Below are positions 1-8,989 of a stretch of 64,000 nucleotides of DNA, piece after piece. The translations under genes were made by a program, and so were the position numbers. The notes under the pieces are model-generated. The model worked only from the letters and a program-made list of their open reading frames with translations, searched no databases and had not been told where the DNA came from. Every line of letters begins with the position of its first letter. Position 1 is the first letter of the stretch. Source of the stretch: Streptomyces catenulae (GTDB taxonomy: Bacteria > Actinomycetota > Actinomycetes > Streptomycetales > Streptomycetaceae); NCBI RefSeq assembly GCF_000718015.1, contig NZ_JODY01000040.1, positions 26,296 through 90,295 of the forward strand, written 5' to 3'.

Positions 1-276
1 CTCGCCGACGACCTCGACACCGGTCCGCTCCGTCACCCCGATCTCCGCCTGGACCCCGGTGCGGAACATCCGGTGGTCGTCGACGAGCACCACCCGTACG
101 GTGCGCCGCTCCTCCTCGCCCGCGCCGTCACCGGTCGGGGAGCCGTCCACCGGTCCCAGCGTCGCGGGCCCGTCGGGTGCCGCGGTGGGGTCGGGGGCCG
201 GGGTGCCGGTGCCGACCGGGGTGCCCAGGGGGGTGTCGTCGCCACTCATGCCCTGCTGTGCGCCGTCGCTGTTCAT
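1..276 (-). CDS. LuxR-type response regulator (N-terminal part; runs off the window)
   Basis: Only the first 92 codons are present; the gene continues beyond base 1. The reading frame from the ATG at 274-276 (GGAAGAG just upstream) gives a receiver-domain start with the pattern VRVVLVDDHRMFRTG, which carries the acidic pair expected at the top of the phosphorylation pocket. It follows the PspC-type histidine kinase at 501-1781 on the same strand, so the two probably form a two-component pair. About 62 residues rich in Gly, Pro, Thr and Asp precede the receiver domain, which is unusual because most NarL/LuxR regulators start almost directly at the receiver. The HTH part lies outside the window, so the LuxR label rests on the receiver type and partner. 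The 224 bases between this gene and the kinase show no convincing gene. Confidence 0.8.
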   Translation of the reverse strand, partial: MNSDGAQQGMSGDDTPLGTPVGTGTPAPDPTAAPDGPATLGPVDGSPTGDGAGEEERRTVRVVLVDDHRMFRTGVQAEIGVTERTGVEVVGE

Positions 277-500
277 CTCTTCCGTCCGTCCCTCGTGGTC
301 TGCGTCGTCATCATCGCGCGGCCCGGCGGGCCCGGTGCCCGCTGCGGCGTGTGCGGCGCCCGGCGGGCGCGGTGTCGGTCATGGTGGCGCCGGCCATGGG
401 GTGCCGGTCGTACGGATAGGCGTCGGGGTGCTCGTGGGGTGGGCTGTCGGGGCTGCGGGGGCGGCGGCGGGCGGGGTGCGCGGCGGGCCGGAGGAGGGCG

Positions 501-1781
501 TCATTCGGCCCGCTCCATCTCCAGCTCGACCTCGGTGCCGCCGCCGGGCACGGACCGCAGCCGGGCGGTGCCGCCGTGGCGTTCCATCCGGCCGATGATG
601 GACTCGCGGACGCCCATCCGGTCGTCGGGGACCGCGTCCAGATCGAAGCCCGGCCCCCGGTCGCGTACGGAGACGAAGACCGTGCGGCCCTCCACCTCGG
701 CGAAGACCTGCACCGGCCCGCCGTCGCCGCCGTACTTCGCGGCGTTGACCATCGCCTCGCGGGCGGCCTTCAGCTGCGCGCCCAGCGCCTCGTCCAGCGG
801 GCAGTCGCCGACGACCACGACCTCGATCGGTACGCCGTGGTGGTCCTCGACCTCGGCCGCCGCCTTGCGCACCGCGTCGGCGAGGGTCGCGGGCTCCTCG
901 TCCTCCTCCTGGGTGCGTCCCTCGGGCCGGTACAGCCAGGCCCGCAGCTCCCGCTCCTGGGCGCGGGCGAGCCGGGCGACCTCGCGGGAGTCGTCGGCGC
1001 TGCGCTGGATGAGGGTGAGGGTGTGCAGCACGGAGTCGTGGACATGGGCGGCGACCTCGGCCCGCTCCTGGGCGCGGATACGCATCAGCCGCTCCTCGGA
1101 GAGGTCCTGTATCAGGCGGACGAGATAGGGGCCGACGAGCAGGGCGATGCCGACGACGACGGCGAGCGCGGCCTGGAGCACCGAGCTGAGGTGGCCCACC
1201 GAGCCCTGGAGCAGGACGATGCCGGTCACCCCGACGCAGACGAGCACCACCCCGGCGGCGCCGCGCAGCGCCGGGAGGACGCCCTTGCGGCGGCCCAGCT
1301 CCAGCCACTGCGCGCGGCGGGCGTTGTCCGCCTGCCGCCAGACGAGGGCGACACCCGCGGCTATCAGCAGCACCGGCCAGAGATAGCCGTTGCCGATGCC
1401 CAGCTGGAAGCGGGAGGCGACGAAGGCGGACCCGGCCAGCAGCGCGATCAACGCGATGACCTGGCCCGTGTCCGGTCTGCGGACCCCGGTGCGGCGGGCG
1501 CCGTCGGCCGCGGTCCGGCGCTCCTCCACCCCGCCGACGCCGAGCGGGACGAAGAACCAGAACGCGGCGTAGAGCAGCGCGCCCATGCCTTCGGCGAGGA
1601 ACAGCGCGACGAAGACGACCCGGACCCAGGAGACGGGGAGTCCCAGATGCCCCGCGAGTCCGCGCGCGACACCGCCGAGCAGCCGCCCGTCGGCGCTGCG
1701 GTAGAGCTTGCGCACGGGCGGCTCGTCGGACTGCGGCGCGGACGCGTGGTGCGATCCGGCGCGGGGCGGGGCTGTGGTCAT
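501..1781 (-). CDS. PspC-domain sensor histidine kinase
   Basis: About 426 residues. Near the N-terminus is a PspC-type segment (LYRSADGRLLGGVARGLAGHL) followed by a hydrophobic stretch, and then several more membrane segments up to about residue 200. The cytoplasmic part has a NarL-family dimerisation motif (AAHVHDSVLHTLTLIQ, phosphoacceptor His) and a HATPase region with AREAMVNAAKYGG (N box) and RDRGPGFD (G1 box). The family senses envelope state and passes phosphate to a LuxR-type regulator; the truncated regulator at 1-276 is the obvious partner. I chose the ATG at 1781 because it sits just before the PspC motif; an in-frame start at 1859 would add 26 residues. The Ser/Thr kinase gene lies 145 bases upstream on the same strand. 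Confidence 0.85.
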   Translation of the reverse strand: MTTAPPRAGSHHASAPQSDEPPVRKLYRSADGRLLGGVARGLAGHLGLPVSWVRVVFVALFLAEGMGALLYAAFWFFVPLGVGGVEERRTAADGARRTGVRRPDTGQVIALIALLAGSAFVASRFQLGIGNGYLWPVLLIAAGVALVWRQADNARRAQWLELGRRKGVLPALRGAAGVVLVCVGVTGIVLLQGSVGHLSSVLQAALAVVVGIALLVGPYLVRLIQDLSEERLMRIRAQERAEVAAHVHDSVLHTLTLIQRSADDSREVARLARAQERELRAWLYRPEGRTQEEDEEPATLADAVRKAAAEVEDHHGVPIEVVVVGDCPLDEALGAQLKAAREAMVNAAKYGGDGGPVQVFAEVEGRTVFVSVRDRGPGFDLDAVPDDRMGVRESIIGRMERHGGTARLRSVPGGGTEVELEMERAE

Positions 1782-1926
1782 GCACCGATCGTCACACGCG
1801 GCGGGTCCGGGGACATCAGGGTGGACCCTGACTCGGTCCCTGAGATTTACGGGTGCCACCGACGGCGTCCGGCGCCGGTGCCCGGCTGCCGCGCCCCGAC
1901 GGTCCCGGCGCGGGCGCGCGCGAGGC

Positions 1927-3867
1927 TCAGCTCGCGTCCTCGCTCTTGCGGAAGCCGTCCTTCACCTTGGAGAAGAGGTCGCTGAACCTGGCCCAGTCGG
2001 CACTCGGCGCGGAGACGTAGATCGCGTACTCCTTCTCCCCCTCGCGGCCGAACCCGAGGTCGATGCCGTGGTACTGCCGCGCCTTTCCCTGGAAGGTGAA
2101 CTCCCAGATGGCGGCCGGGTCGTTCTGGTACATCGTGTCCTGCAGCCGCTTGCGCGAGTAGCTCGGGTACTCCTTCTGCAGGTCCGCCTCGACCTGCTTG
2201 AAGTGCGCCACCTGGTCGCCGGAGGAGAAGTCCAGCACGCTGATCGTCAGCTGCGCGAGCGACGCCTGCGAGATGTAGACGATCTGCCGACCGCCGTCCT
2301 TCACCTGTCTCGTCCAGCCGTCCGGCACCGGGTAGGAGACGCCGAGCTCCCGCTCCTCGACACGGTGCATACCGTCCGGGGTGCGCGGGGGCGGCCCTAC
2401 GGGGCGCTCGGTGGCGGGGGGCCGCCCGGGGGTGTCGCTCGTCGCCGGTTGCCCCGTGCCGCCCGTCCCGTGGAGCGCGTACCAGGCGCCGCCCGCGCCG
2501 CCGCCGGTCGCCAGCACCCCGAGGGCACACCAGAGGACGACCCGTCCGCGGCGCTTACGGGGCGGCGGGGTCAGCGCGACCGGGCCCGTCTCGTCGGCAC
2601 CCGCCACGGTCGCCCGGTTGGCGGCGGGGAGGAGCGAGCCGCCCAGGGAGCCGGTGTCCGCCTCGGCGACCCGTTTGGCCTCCGCCTCCACCTCGGTGAG
2701 GCCGCGGGTGGCCGCCACCGCTCCGGTGACCCGGCCGGTGGTGCCGGTGGCCGCGGAATCGGCGGTCGTGGTGTCGGTGCCCGCGGCGGGGCTGCCCAGG
2801 GAGGCGGCTATCCGGGGGTCGGCGACCGCCCCGGTGCCGCCCGGCCTCCCGGTGATCCCGGTGGTGGCGCCCGTACCGGTGTTCCCCCGGGCGGACCGTC
2901 CGCCGCCCGTGGTGTCCGAGGGCACCACCGGCCGGGTCAGCGCCTCGGAGCCGCTCGCCGTGTCGGAGCCGCGCCCTACGGTGCCCAGGGCCAGCGTCGG
3001 CCAGCCGATCAGCGCCGTGTCCACCTCCGCCTCGGCGGTACGCAGCGCCTGCTCGACGACCTCGGCCGTCGGCCGGTCGCCGGGCTCCTTCTCCAGCAGC
3101 GCCTCGATCAGCGGCGCCAACGGCCCGGCGTGCGCCGGGGGCTCCAACGGGTCGACGGCGATGGCGTACGCGCTCTCGACCGCGGTGGTCTTACGGAACG
3201 GGGGCCGCCCCTCGACCGCCTGATAGAGCGTCGCGCCCAGTGCCCACAGGTCGGACGCGGGCCCGGGGGTGCCGCCCTTGACCCGCTCGGGCGCCAGGTA
3301 GTCGATGGATCCGACCAGTTCGCCGGTCTTGGTGAGGGTGGACGTCCCGGAGGCGACGGCGATCCCGAAGTCCGTCAGGACGACGCGGCCCTCGTCACCG
3401 AGGAGGACGTTGCCCGGCTTGACGTCCCGGTGCAGCACCCCGGCGGCGTGCGCGGCGCGCAGCGCGGCGATCATGCCGCGGCCGATCCGGGCCGCCTCCC
3501 GGGGATCCACGAACCGGTTCTCCCGCGCCGCCTGCTTGATGAGGTCACCGAGCGTCCCGGCGGGGACGTACTCCATGACGATGCACGGCAGCCCGTCGTC
3601 GAGGACCACATCGTGGACGCTGACCACGTTGGGGTGGTTGATCCGCGCCGCGGCCTGCGCCTCGCGGGTGGTCCGCTCATGGCGGAGGGCGAGTTCGTCC
3701 GCGTCCAACTGGGGCGAGACGTGCAGACGCTTGACGGCCACTTGGCGCGCGAGGACCTCGTCCCGCGCCCGCCACACGGTGCCCATACCGCCGCGGCCTA
3801 TCCGCTCGATCAGGCGATACCGCCCGGCGACCAGTCGCCCCTCGTCCACCGACGCCGCCTCCGTCAC
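1927..3867 (-). CDS. Membrane-anchored Ser/Thr protein kinase
   Basis: 646 residues. The kinase domain fills about residues 15-290: glycine loop GRGGMGTV (24-31), catalytic Lys in VAVK (K46), HRDVKPGN with D148, and DFG at 166-168. A Thr/Gly/Ala-rich juxtamembrane linker follows, then one membrane segment near residues 440-465. The extracytoplasmic tail of about 180 residues has no PASTA repeats and matches nothing I recognise. The GTG start at 3867 is favoured because GGAGG sits eight bases upstream and the kinase core begins shortly afterwards. It is the first gene of a same-strand set with the PspC histidine kinase and response regulator, which suggests Ser/Thr and His-Asp signalling converge on envelope control. 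It is divergent from the PspC protein at 4098. Confidence 0.9.
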   Translation of the reverse strand: MTEAASVDEGRLVAGRYRLIERIGRGGMGTVWRARDEVLARQVAVKRLHVSPQLDADELALRHERTTREAQAAARINHPNVVSVHDVVLDDGLPCIVMEYVPAGTLGDLIKQAARENRFVDPREAARIGRGMIAALRAAHAAGVLHRDVKPGNVLLGDEGRVVLTDFGIAVASGTSTLTKTGELVGSIDYLAPERVKGGTPGPASDLWALGATLYQAVEGRPPFRKTTAVESAYAIAVDPLEPPAHAGPLAPLIEALLEKEPGDRPTAEVVEQALRTAEAEVDTALIGWPTLALGTVGRGSDTASGSEALTRPVVPSDTTGGGRSARGNTGTGATTGITGRPGGTGAVADPRIAASLGSPAAGTDTTTADSAATGTTGRVTGAVAATRGLTEVEAEAKRVAEADTGSLGGSLLPAANRATVAGADETGPVALTPPPRKRRGRVVLWCALGVLATGGGAGGAWYALHGTGGTGQPATSDTPGRPPATERPVGPPPRTPDGMHRVEERELGVSYPVPDGWTRQVKDGGRQIVYISQASLAQLTISVLDFSSGDQVAHFKQVEADLQKEYPSYSRKRLQDTMYQNDPAAIWEFTFQGKARQYHGIDLGFGREGEKEYAIYVSAPSADWARFSDLFSKVKDGFRKSEDAS

Positions 3868-4097
3868 CGCACGCCCCTCCGGAAACCCGTACGTATCCAG
3901 GGCGCAACGATAGTCTCCGACCCGGCCGATCCGGCCCTCGCCTGCCGCGCGTGTGCACGGTCCGTCCACGGCGCCGAGGCATCTCGGGGGGATATGCGAA
4001 CCCGCGGGTGATATCGGGGTTGCTCGGGGTCGATCTCAGGGTTCGACCAGGGTTTCCACGGATGCCGGGAATCCGTCGCGCTTGTCACCATGGGTTC

Positions 4098-5660
4098 ATG
4101 AACGAAGCAGCCCCCGCCGAGGAATCGGCAGCGCCCGACGGCACCGCCCCGCCGCGCCCGCCGCTGCGCCGCAGCCGACGGCACAAGGTCGTCGCGGGCG
4201 TGTGCGGTGGCCTGGGCCGGCAGTGGGACCTCGATCCGGTGATCTTCCGGATCGTCCTCGCCGTGCTCTCCGTCACCGGCGGCCTGGGGCTGATCTTCTA
4301 CGGCTTCGCCTGGCTGATCATCCCGCTCCATGGCGAGGAGGAGAACGAGGGCCGTCGGCTGCTCTCCGGCCGGGTCGAGGGCTCGGCGCTGACGGCGCTG
4401 CTGTTCGCGCTGGTCGGCTGCGGGCTGTTCCTCACCACGCTGGGCAAGGGCAGCGTCATGTCCTTCGCCGTCCTGCTGACGCTGGCGGTGGCCGGTGCCG
4501 CGTACTGGTCGCGCCGCCACCGGGGCGGCGGCCCGGAGGGCCCCGGCGCCCGGGACGCGGCCACCGCCCAGGCTGTCGCCGACGCGCCGCCGGAGACCAA
4601 GGCGCCGCCCGGCCCGCAGACGCCGTCGTGGTGGCGGGGGCCGCTCGGCAAGGAGACGGCCGGGCTGATGTATCTGTGGGGTCCGGAGCATGTCGACATC
4701 ACCTACGAGGGTGGCCACGGTGTGCCCGGTGGCCCCGTGTGGCCGCCCGGTTTCCGCCCCGGCAAGGCGGCGGCCCGTCCGGACGGCACGGCTCCGGCCC
4801 CACGGCGGCGGACACGGTCCGGGACGCAGATCGGCGGCCTGGTCTTCCTGCTGGCCGCGCTCGGTGGCACCGGTACGGCGTTCGGCGTCGAGCGGCACGC
4901 GCCGTTCTCGCACGCGCTCCAGGCGGGCCTGGCATGTGCGCTGGTGCTGTTCGGGCTGGGGCTGGTGGTCAGCTCCTGGCTGGGGCGGACGGGCGGCGGC
5001 ACCGTCTTCATGATGGTGCTGACCGCCGCGCTCCTCGCGGTGTCGACGGTGTTGCCGGACAACCTCAGCGCCGAGTGGCAGAACCGTCATTGGACCCCCA
5101 CCGAAGTCGCCGCCGTTCAGCGGCATTACGAACTCGGCTCCGGAGAAGGCAGGTTGGACCTCGCGGAGCTGTCCGTCAAGGACGGCCGCACGATCCGTAC
5201 CGGTGCCGAGGTGGGCGCGGGGCGCCTGGAGGTGACGCTTCCGCCGGGGGTGGAGACCACGGTGCATCTGTCGCTGGGTCTCGGCGATGTGCGCCTGCCG
5301 GGCGAGCCCGCCGATGACGTACGGATCTCCGCGGGCGACCGGCCACGCACGGTCACGCTGCCCGCGAAGGGCCTGAAGAAGGGGGAGAAGCCGCACGGTT
5401 TCCTCGATCTGACGCTCCGGGTCGGCGCCGGGCAGATCGAGGTCCGGCACGCTCCCCCGCCGCCGCCCGCGGAGCCCTCGCCCCCGTCGCCGTCCGGGGC
5501 GGCTTCCCCACCGTCGGCCGGTTCGCGGACCGGGGCACTCCCGGCCACCGCGCTCGCGCCGGTCGGCCCGCCGGTCCCCGCCGACGCGCGCATACCCGCC
5601 GCGCCCCGCGCCGTCCCGCCCGTCCTCGTCCCCCGGCCGCCCCAGGGAGGCACCTCATGA
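4098..5660 (+). CDS. PspC-domain multi-pass membrane protein
   Basis: 520 residues. After a short acidic N-terminus the protein has RRSRRHKVVAGVCGGLG and a hydrophobic segment typical of PspC domains (about residues 25-85). Two further pairs of membrane segments lie around residues 90-135 and 240-325. A soluble region near residues 340-460 is rich in beta-type sequence (GAGRLEVTLPPGVETTVHL) and resembles the adhesin-like C-terminal domains often found after PspC, followed by a disordered Pro/Ala tail. The ATG at 4098 was chosen because an in-frame upstream extension has no family character. It is divergent from the Ser/Thr kinase and overlaps the next gene by four bases. A role in envelope stress sensing is inferred from the family and neighbours. 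Confidence 0.85.
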   Translation: MNEAAPAEESAAPDGTAPPRPPLRRSRRHKVVAGVCGGLGRQWDLDPVIFRIVLAVLSVTGGLGLIFYGFAWLIIPLHGEEENEGRRLLSGRVEGSALTALLFALVGCGLFLTTLGKGSVMSFAVLLTLAVAGAAYWSRRHRGGGPEGPGARDAATAQAVADAPPETKAPPGPQTPSWWRGPLGKETAGLMYLWGPEHVDITYEGGHGVPGGPVWPPGFRPGKAAARPDGTAPAPRRRTRSGTQIGGLVFLLAALGGTGTAFGVERHAPFSHALQAGLACALVLFGLGLVVSSWLGRTGGGTVFMMVLTAALLAVSTVLPDNLSAEWQNRHWTPTEVAAVQRHYELGSGEGRLDLAELSVKDGRTIRTGAEVGAGRLEVTLPPGVETTVHLSLGLGDVRLPGEPADDVRISAGDRPRTVTLPAKGLKKGEKPHGFLDLTLRVGAGQIEVRHAPPPPPAEPSPPSPSGAASPPSAGSRTGALPATALAPVGPPVPADARIPAAPRAVPPVLVPRPPQGGTS

Positions 5661-5866
5661 TCCGTCACCCCTTCGAACCGGCACGGTTGATCTGCGGGCT
5701 CACCGCGGTGACCGTCGGTGCCGGTTACGGCCTCGACGCCCTCGATGTCTGGCACGCACCCGGGCCCTGGCTCTTCCTGGCGATACCGGCCGGTCTGCTG
5801 GTCTCCGGCGTCACCGCCGTCATCTGGGCCGTCGCCCGCCGGGGACGCCCGGGCACGGAGCGGTAG
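5657..5866 (+). CDS. Small two-segment membrane protein
   Basis: 69 residues with two hydrophobic segments (about residues 9-27 and 36-60) separated by a short polar loop and closed by an Arg-rich tail. The ATG overlaps the TGA of the PspC gene in an ATGA junction, so translation is probably coupled. I do not recognise a domain. Its conserved place behind a PspC protein would suggest an accessory membrane subunit, but that is inference. Confidence 0.75.
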   Translation: MIRHPFEPARLICGLTAVTVGAGYGLDALDVWHAPGPWLFLAIPAGLLVSGVTAVIWAVARRGRPGTER

Positions 5867-5937
5867 CACCGAGCCGACGGCGGGGGACCCGGGAGCGGGG
5901 GAACGGTCATCAGCCGGAGCGGCAACGGGGGCGAGGC

Positions 5938-6369
5938 GGCCCAGCCAAAGGTGCTGGTCGTCGACGAGTGGTCGAGCGAGGGCGAGTGGCAGGTCAGGAG
6001 GGGGTGGAGGAAGTGGCAGGCGAAGGTGAGACCGGTGTCGTCGCCGTCGCCCCCGGCGCGGTGTTACCCGGCGTCGGGAGTGCCGTCCGGCGCCCGGAGC
6101 AGGAAGAAGGTGGTCCGCCGCGGTTGCGCCGGGTGCGGGTGGGGCCTGTCCTCGACGGCGATCCGCCGCACCACGGTGACGCCCACCGGACCGACTTCCC
6201 CGGCGACCTCCCGCAGGACGGCCCGCTCGGGCCCCTCCCCCGGGCCGGCTCCGCCCGCCGGTCCCCGGGTACCGACCCCCGCCGGGCCGACGCGGTCGAA
6301 GACCAGCAGCTCGGGAACAGCGCGGCGGAGGAGCACGTAAGCGACGACGCGGGTTCCGGGGAGGGGCAT
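5938..6369 (-). pseudogene. Decayed Nudix hydrolase
   Basis: An open frame of 101 codons (6369 down to 6064) contains a Nudix box, PAGGAGPGEGPERAVLREVA followed by GEVG, in which the first Glu of the usual EE pair is Gly. The frame stops at TAA (6064-6066), but the same frame continues after the stop with GDGDDTGLTFACHFL, and the +1 frame then gives LPLALARPLVDDQHLWLG. Both pieces look like the expected C-terminal part of this short Nudix type as I remember it. Together they indicate one stop and one frameshift in a gene that was originally about 140 codons. A sequencing error could explain one lesion but hardly both. If the 101-codon product is made, it lacks the C-terminal strand and helix and has a weakened metal site. 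Confidence 0.6.
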
Positions 6370-6411
6370 ACGGCGATGCTCCCGTGTCTCCGGGCGGCGC
6401 CGGGGTGCTGC

Positions 6412-7746
6412 CTACTCCCCCACCTCCGCGGTCCAGGGCGCCGACTCCGCGCCGGAGGCGGTGATCACCCGGATCTCGGTGGGGCCCGGGTCGATGTCGG
6501 CCGGTACGGGGACGGTCAGGGCGGCGTCCGCCGGGCTGGTGAAGCCGCCCGGGCCGGGCACCAGAGGCACCGGTACATGCACCGTTCCGATGCGTACGAC
6601 GATGCGGGAGAGCAGGTCAGGGGTGCGGGCGCCCGGCGGGACGAAGCCCGTGCCGCGGATCTCGATGTCGTCGCCGGGGCGGATCGGCGCGGGCAGATCG
6701 CCCGGCTCCCGGGCGCGGACCACCGACAGGATGACGGGCCGACCGCCCTCGTCGCACTTGGCGGCCAGGTAGCCCGCGGCGGACACCACGACGAGCGCGG
6801 CGGTGACCCAGCCCGCCGACGGCCGGACGAGTCCGGGCGGCCCGAGCACCACGGTCAGGGCGAGCGCCACCACCACCGTGTTCACCAGCAGATACTGCGT
6901 GGCGGCGAGGTCGGCGCGGCCCGCGTCGTCGGCGAACAGGTCGACGGCCCGAGGGCGTTCGGCCGCCGGTTTCTGGAGCCGCCCGGTACGGACCCGCGCG
7001 GCCACCACGGCGCGCGCCGCCACCGCCGTACCGCCCACGGTCAGCAGGACGAGCAGCAGCGGCGGCGCCAGTGCGGCCCGCCCGGACAGCGCGCCGTCCG
7101 CCGCCACCGGCACCGCCCCGCCGGGCAGCACGTTCCCGGTCACCGCCGTCAGCACCGCGAGGACCGCCACGGCGGACCAACCGGCCGCGACCGTACGGGA
7201 GGTGGAGAGCCGCTGGTCCTCACCGGTGAGCGGCGCCAGCACCCCGCCGTGCCCGCGGTGCCGCCAGGCCGTCACGGTGCCGCCGAGCGCCAGGGCGACA
7301 GCGGCGGTCAGCGTGGCGGTGCGGTGCGCGGTCCAGCCGCCGCCGACCGCGGTCAGCGCCTGGCCGAGGAGGAGCGCGGCGACCGCGCCCCACAGTGTCC
7401 GGAGGGTCCCGCGGTGCACGGCGTCGAGCCAGGTCGCGCGGGTGGCGGCGGCGTGTTCCGTCAAGTTCCGTGCGGAGAGGGTGAGTTCGTCGGAGACCCA
7501 CTGGCGGGCGGCCCCGGCGGAGCGGGTCAGTCCGGCCGGTATGCCGCGCCCGGCGGCGTACTCCTCGCGCAGCGCGACGAACGCCGCGACCGCCTTCCGG
7601 TGGGCGGCGCGCGCCCCGTGCCCGCACCGGCCGCAGCGGCACCCCTCCCCTCCGGGGCCGCCACCCGCCCCCGGAACCCCACCTGCACCGGGCGCCCCCA
7701 TCGCCCCGTCTGCCGCTTCCACCGCCACGTCACCGCCGCTCGCCAT
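6412..7746 (-). CDS. Multi-pass membrane protein with C-terminal beta domain
   Basis: About 444 residues from the ATG at 7746. The N-terminal cytoplasmic part has a small Cys cluster (CRCGRCGHG) and a helical segment. Four to six hydrophobic segments follow between about residues 100 and 330. The last 120 residues (PGDDIEIRGTGFVPPGARTPDLL and onward) look like an immunoglobulin-like or TIG-type beta domain. The open frame extends upstream to 8061, but that part has shadow-like composition and overlaps the divergent gene at 8003. The ribosome binding site is weak. I do not recognise the family and assign no function. Confidence 0.65.
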   Translation of the reverse strand: MASGGDVAVEAADGAMGAPGAGGVPGAGGGPGGEGCRCGRCGHGARAAHRKAVAAFVALREEYAAGRGIPAGLTRSAGAARQWVSDELTLSARNLTEHAAATRATWLDAVHRGTLRTLWGAVAALLLGQALTAVGGGWTAHRTATLTAAVALALGGTVTAWRHRGHGGVLAPLTGEDQRLSTSRTVAAGWSAVAVLAVLTAVTGNVLPGGAVPVAADGALSGRAALAPPLLLVLLTVGGTAVAARAVVAARVRTGRLQKPAAERPRAVDLFADDAGRADLAATQYLLVNTVVVALALTVVLGPPGLVRPSAGWVTAALVVVSAAGYLAAKCDEGGRPVILSVVRAREPGDLPAPIRPGDDIEIRGTGFVPPGARTPDLLSRIVVRIGTVHVPVPLVPGPGGFTSPADAALTVPVPADIDPGPTEIRVITASGAESAPWTAEVGE

Positions 7747-8002
7747 GACCCCGCGCCGCCCTCGGGCCGCGTCCGGCGTCAACTTCCGTCCCCTGTAAGG
7801 GATTACGTCCAGAGGGCAGTGTGCCGTAGGTGTCGGGTGGTGCGGGAAAACGTCCAGATGGCGGCGGGTGAATGCGCCGCGCCCGGGTTGACGCCCCACC
7901 GCGCGTCCGGGGCGGCCGGGCATCCGCCCCGGTACCGGCTCTTCATTAGTCGGGCCGCGCGGCCGATACTGCCGCCCTGTCCCCGCACGGTGGAGGTGGC
8001 CG

Positions 8003-8347
8003 GTGCCGAAGGATCCGCTGATGTATCTGGCGCGGCGGGACGCGTACGCCGCGTTCCTCACCGCGAGCGACGCCGAGGGCGCGGTGATCTGGCGCCGCCT
8101 GGACGGCCGTTACGACTCCCTCGACGCCGCCCTCACGGCGACCCGGGAGAGTTACGCGGCGACACAGGCGGCATTCAATGTGCTCGATGTGGAGGGTGTG
8201 GGCCCGGTGGAGCAGGCCCGGGAGCTGATGGACCGGCTCCGGGCGTTGCACCGCGTCGATGCGGCGCCGGACGGGGCGTGGGAGACGTACACGGCGGCGC
8301 GTGGCGCGTTCGTCACCGCGGCCCGGGCCTTCCTCGCCCGCAACTGA
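8003..8347 (+). CDS. Small hypothetical soluble protein
   Basis: 114 residues with a GTG start preceded by GGAGG. It is Ala-rich and predominantly helical (repeated stretches such as LDAALTATRESYAATQAAF), without membrane segments or recognisable catalytic motifs. It is divergent from the membrane protein at 6412-7746 across about 256 bases. I do not recognise the family. Good codon bias and a clean ribosome binding site support it as a real gene. Confidence 0.65.
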   Translation: MPKDPLMYLARRDAYAAFLTASDAEGAVIWRRLDGRYDSLDAALTATRESYAATQAAFNVLDVEGVGPVEQARELMDRLRALHRVDAAPDGAWETYTAARGAFVTAARAFLARN

Positions 8348-8412
8348 CCACGGCGGACAGCCACTTGGCCGGTCCGGATGCCGACGGCGGAGCCGGGGCG
8401 GCACCCGGCCAG

Positions 8413-8472
8413 CCCGAGACCGCACCCGGACGGCCACCGTCGCACCCCGAGACCGCACCCGGACGGCCACCG
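8413..8472. repeat. Two-copy 27-bp direct repeat
   Basis: The same 27 bases, beginning CCCGAGACCGCACCCGGACG, occur at 8413-8439 and 8446-8472, a 33-bp period. They lie between the small gene ending at 8347 and the GNAT gene starting at 8555. A similar composition continues on the far side of the GNAT gene. No coding role is apparent. Confidence 0.8.
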
Positions 8473-8554
8473 CCGCGCCCCGGGGCCACCCCCGGGCAGG
8501 CGCCTCGGCGCAAACCGGTTGACGCCCCGTCCCCCTCCCACGTTTCCTGCTGCG

Positions 8555-8989
8555 ATGTCCGCTCTCCACCTCGTCCCGCCCGCCGACGACGCCACGCTGT
8601 CGGACTGGCTCCACGTCCACAACACGATCATCCCGACCCACGAACTGTCCCTGGACGACGCCCGGGAGCGGGCGGCGCGCCACCGGCTGGAGGTCGCCTA
8701 CCGGGACGGCGAGCTGGTCGGCTGCTCCACCGTCCGGCCGCCGGTGGACGGCGTGGCGACGGTGATCGCGCGGGTGCTCGCCGCCCACCGGGGCCGCGGC
8801 TACGGCACGGAGCTGTACGGCCGCGGGCTGGACCGGGCACGGCAGTTGGGCGCCCGGGCCGTGGAGACGGTGGTGCTGTCGTCCAACGAGGACGGCCTGC
8901 GGTTCGCCCTCCGCAACGGCTTCGTCGAAACCGACCGCTACCTGCTGCCCGGCGACACCACCCCCTGGATCGACCTGCGGCTGACCTGA
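8555..8989 (+). CDS. GNAT family N-acetyltransferase
   Basis: 144 residues. The acetyl-CoA binding motif is visible as VIARVLAAHRGRGYGTELY (an R-x-x-G-x-G loop with the preceding beta strand), followed by RARQLGARAVETVVLSSNEDGLRFALRNGFVE, the usual helix and final strand of the fold. The substrate cannot be predicted. I chose the ATG at 8555, where the fold begins (HLVPPADDATLSDWL); longer versions would translate the direct repeats upstream. No good ribosome binding site is seen. The gene is flanked on both sides by repetitive, low-complexity DNA. Confidence 0.8.
   Translation: MSALHLVPPADDATLSDWLHVHNTIIPTHELSLDDARERAARHRLEVAYRDGELVGCSTVRPPVDGVATVIARVLAAHRGRGYGTELYGRGLDRARQLGARAVETVVLSSNEDGLRFALRNGFVETDRYLLPGDTTPWIDLRLT

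Noticed and set aside
379..1785. Frame covering the gap between sensor kinase and response regulator
   Set aside because: Over the kinase it is a shadow frame. The short tail with an ATGA junction at the kinase stop gives a 41-residue Pro/Thr-rich product with no support beyond the overlap.
3864..5450. A 528-codon minus-strand frame opposite the PspC gene
   Set aside because: The PspC frame has clear domain and membrane signals; the antisense product is Arg/Gln-rich and featureless.
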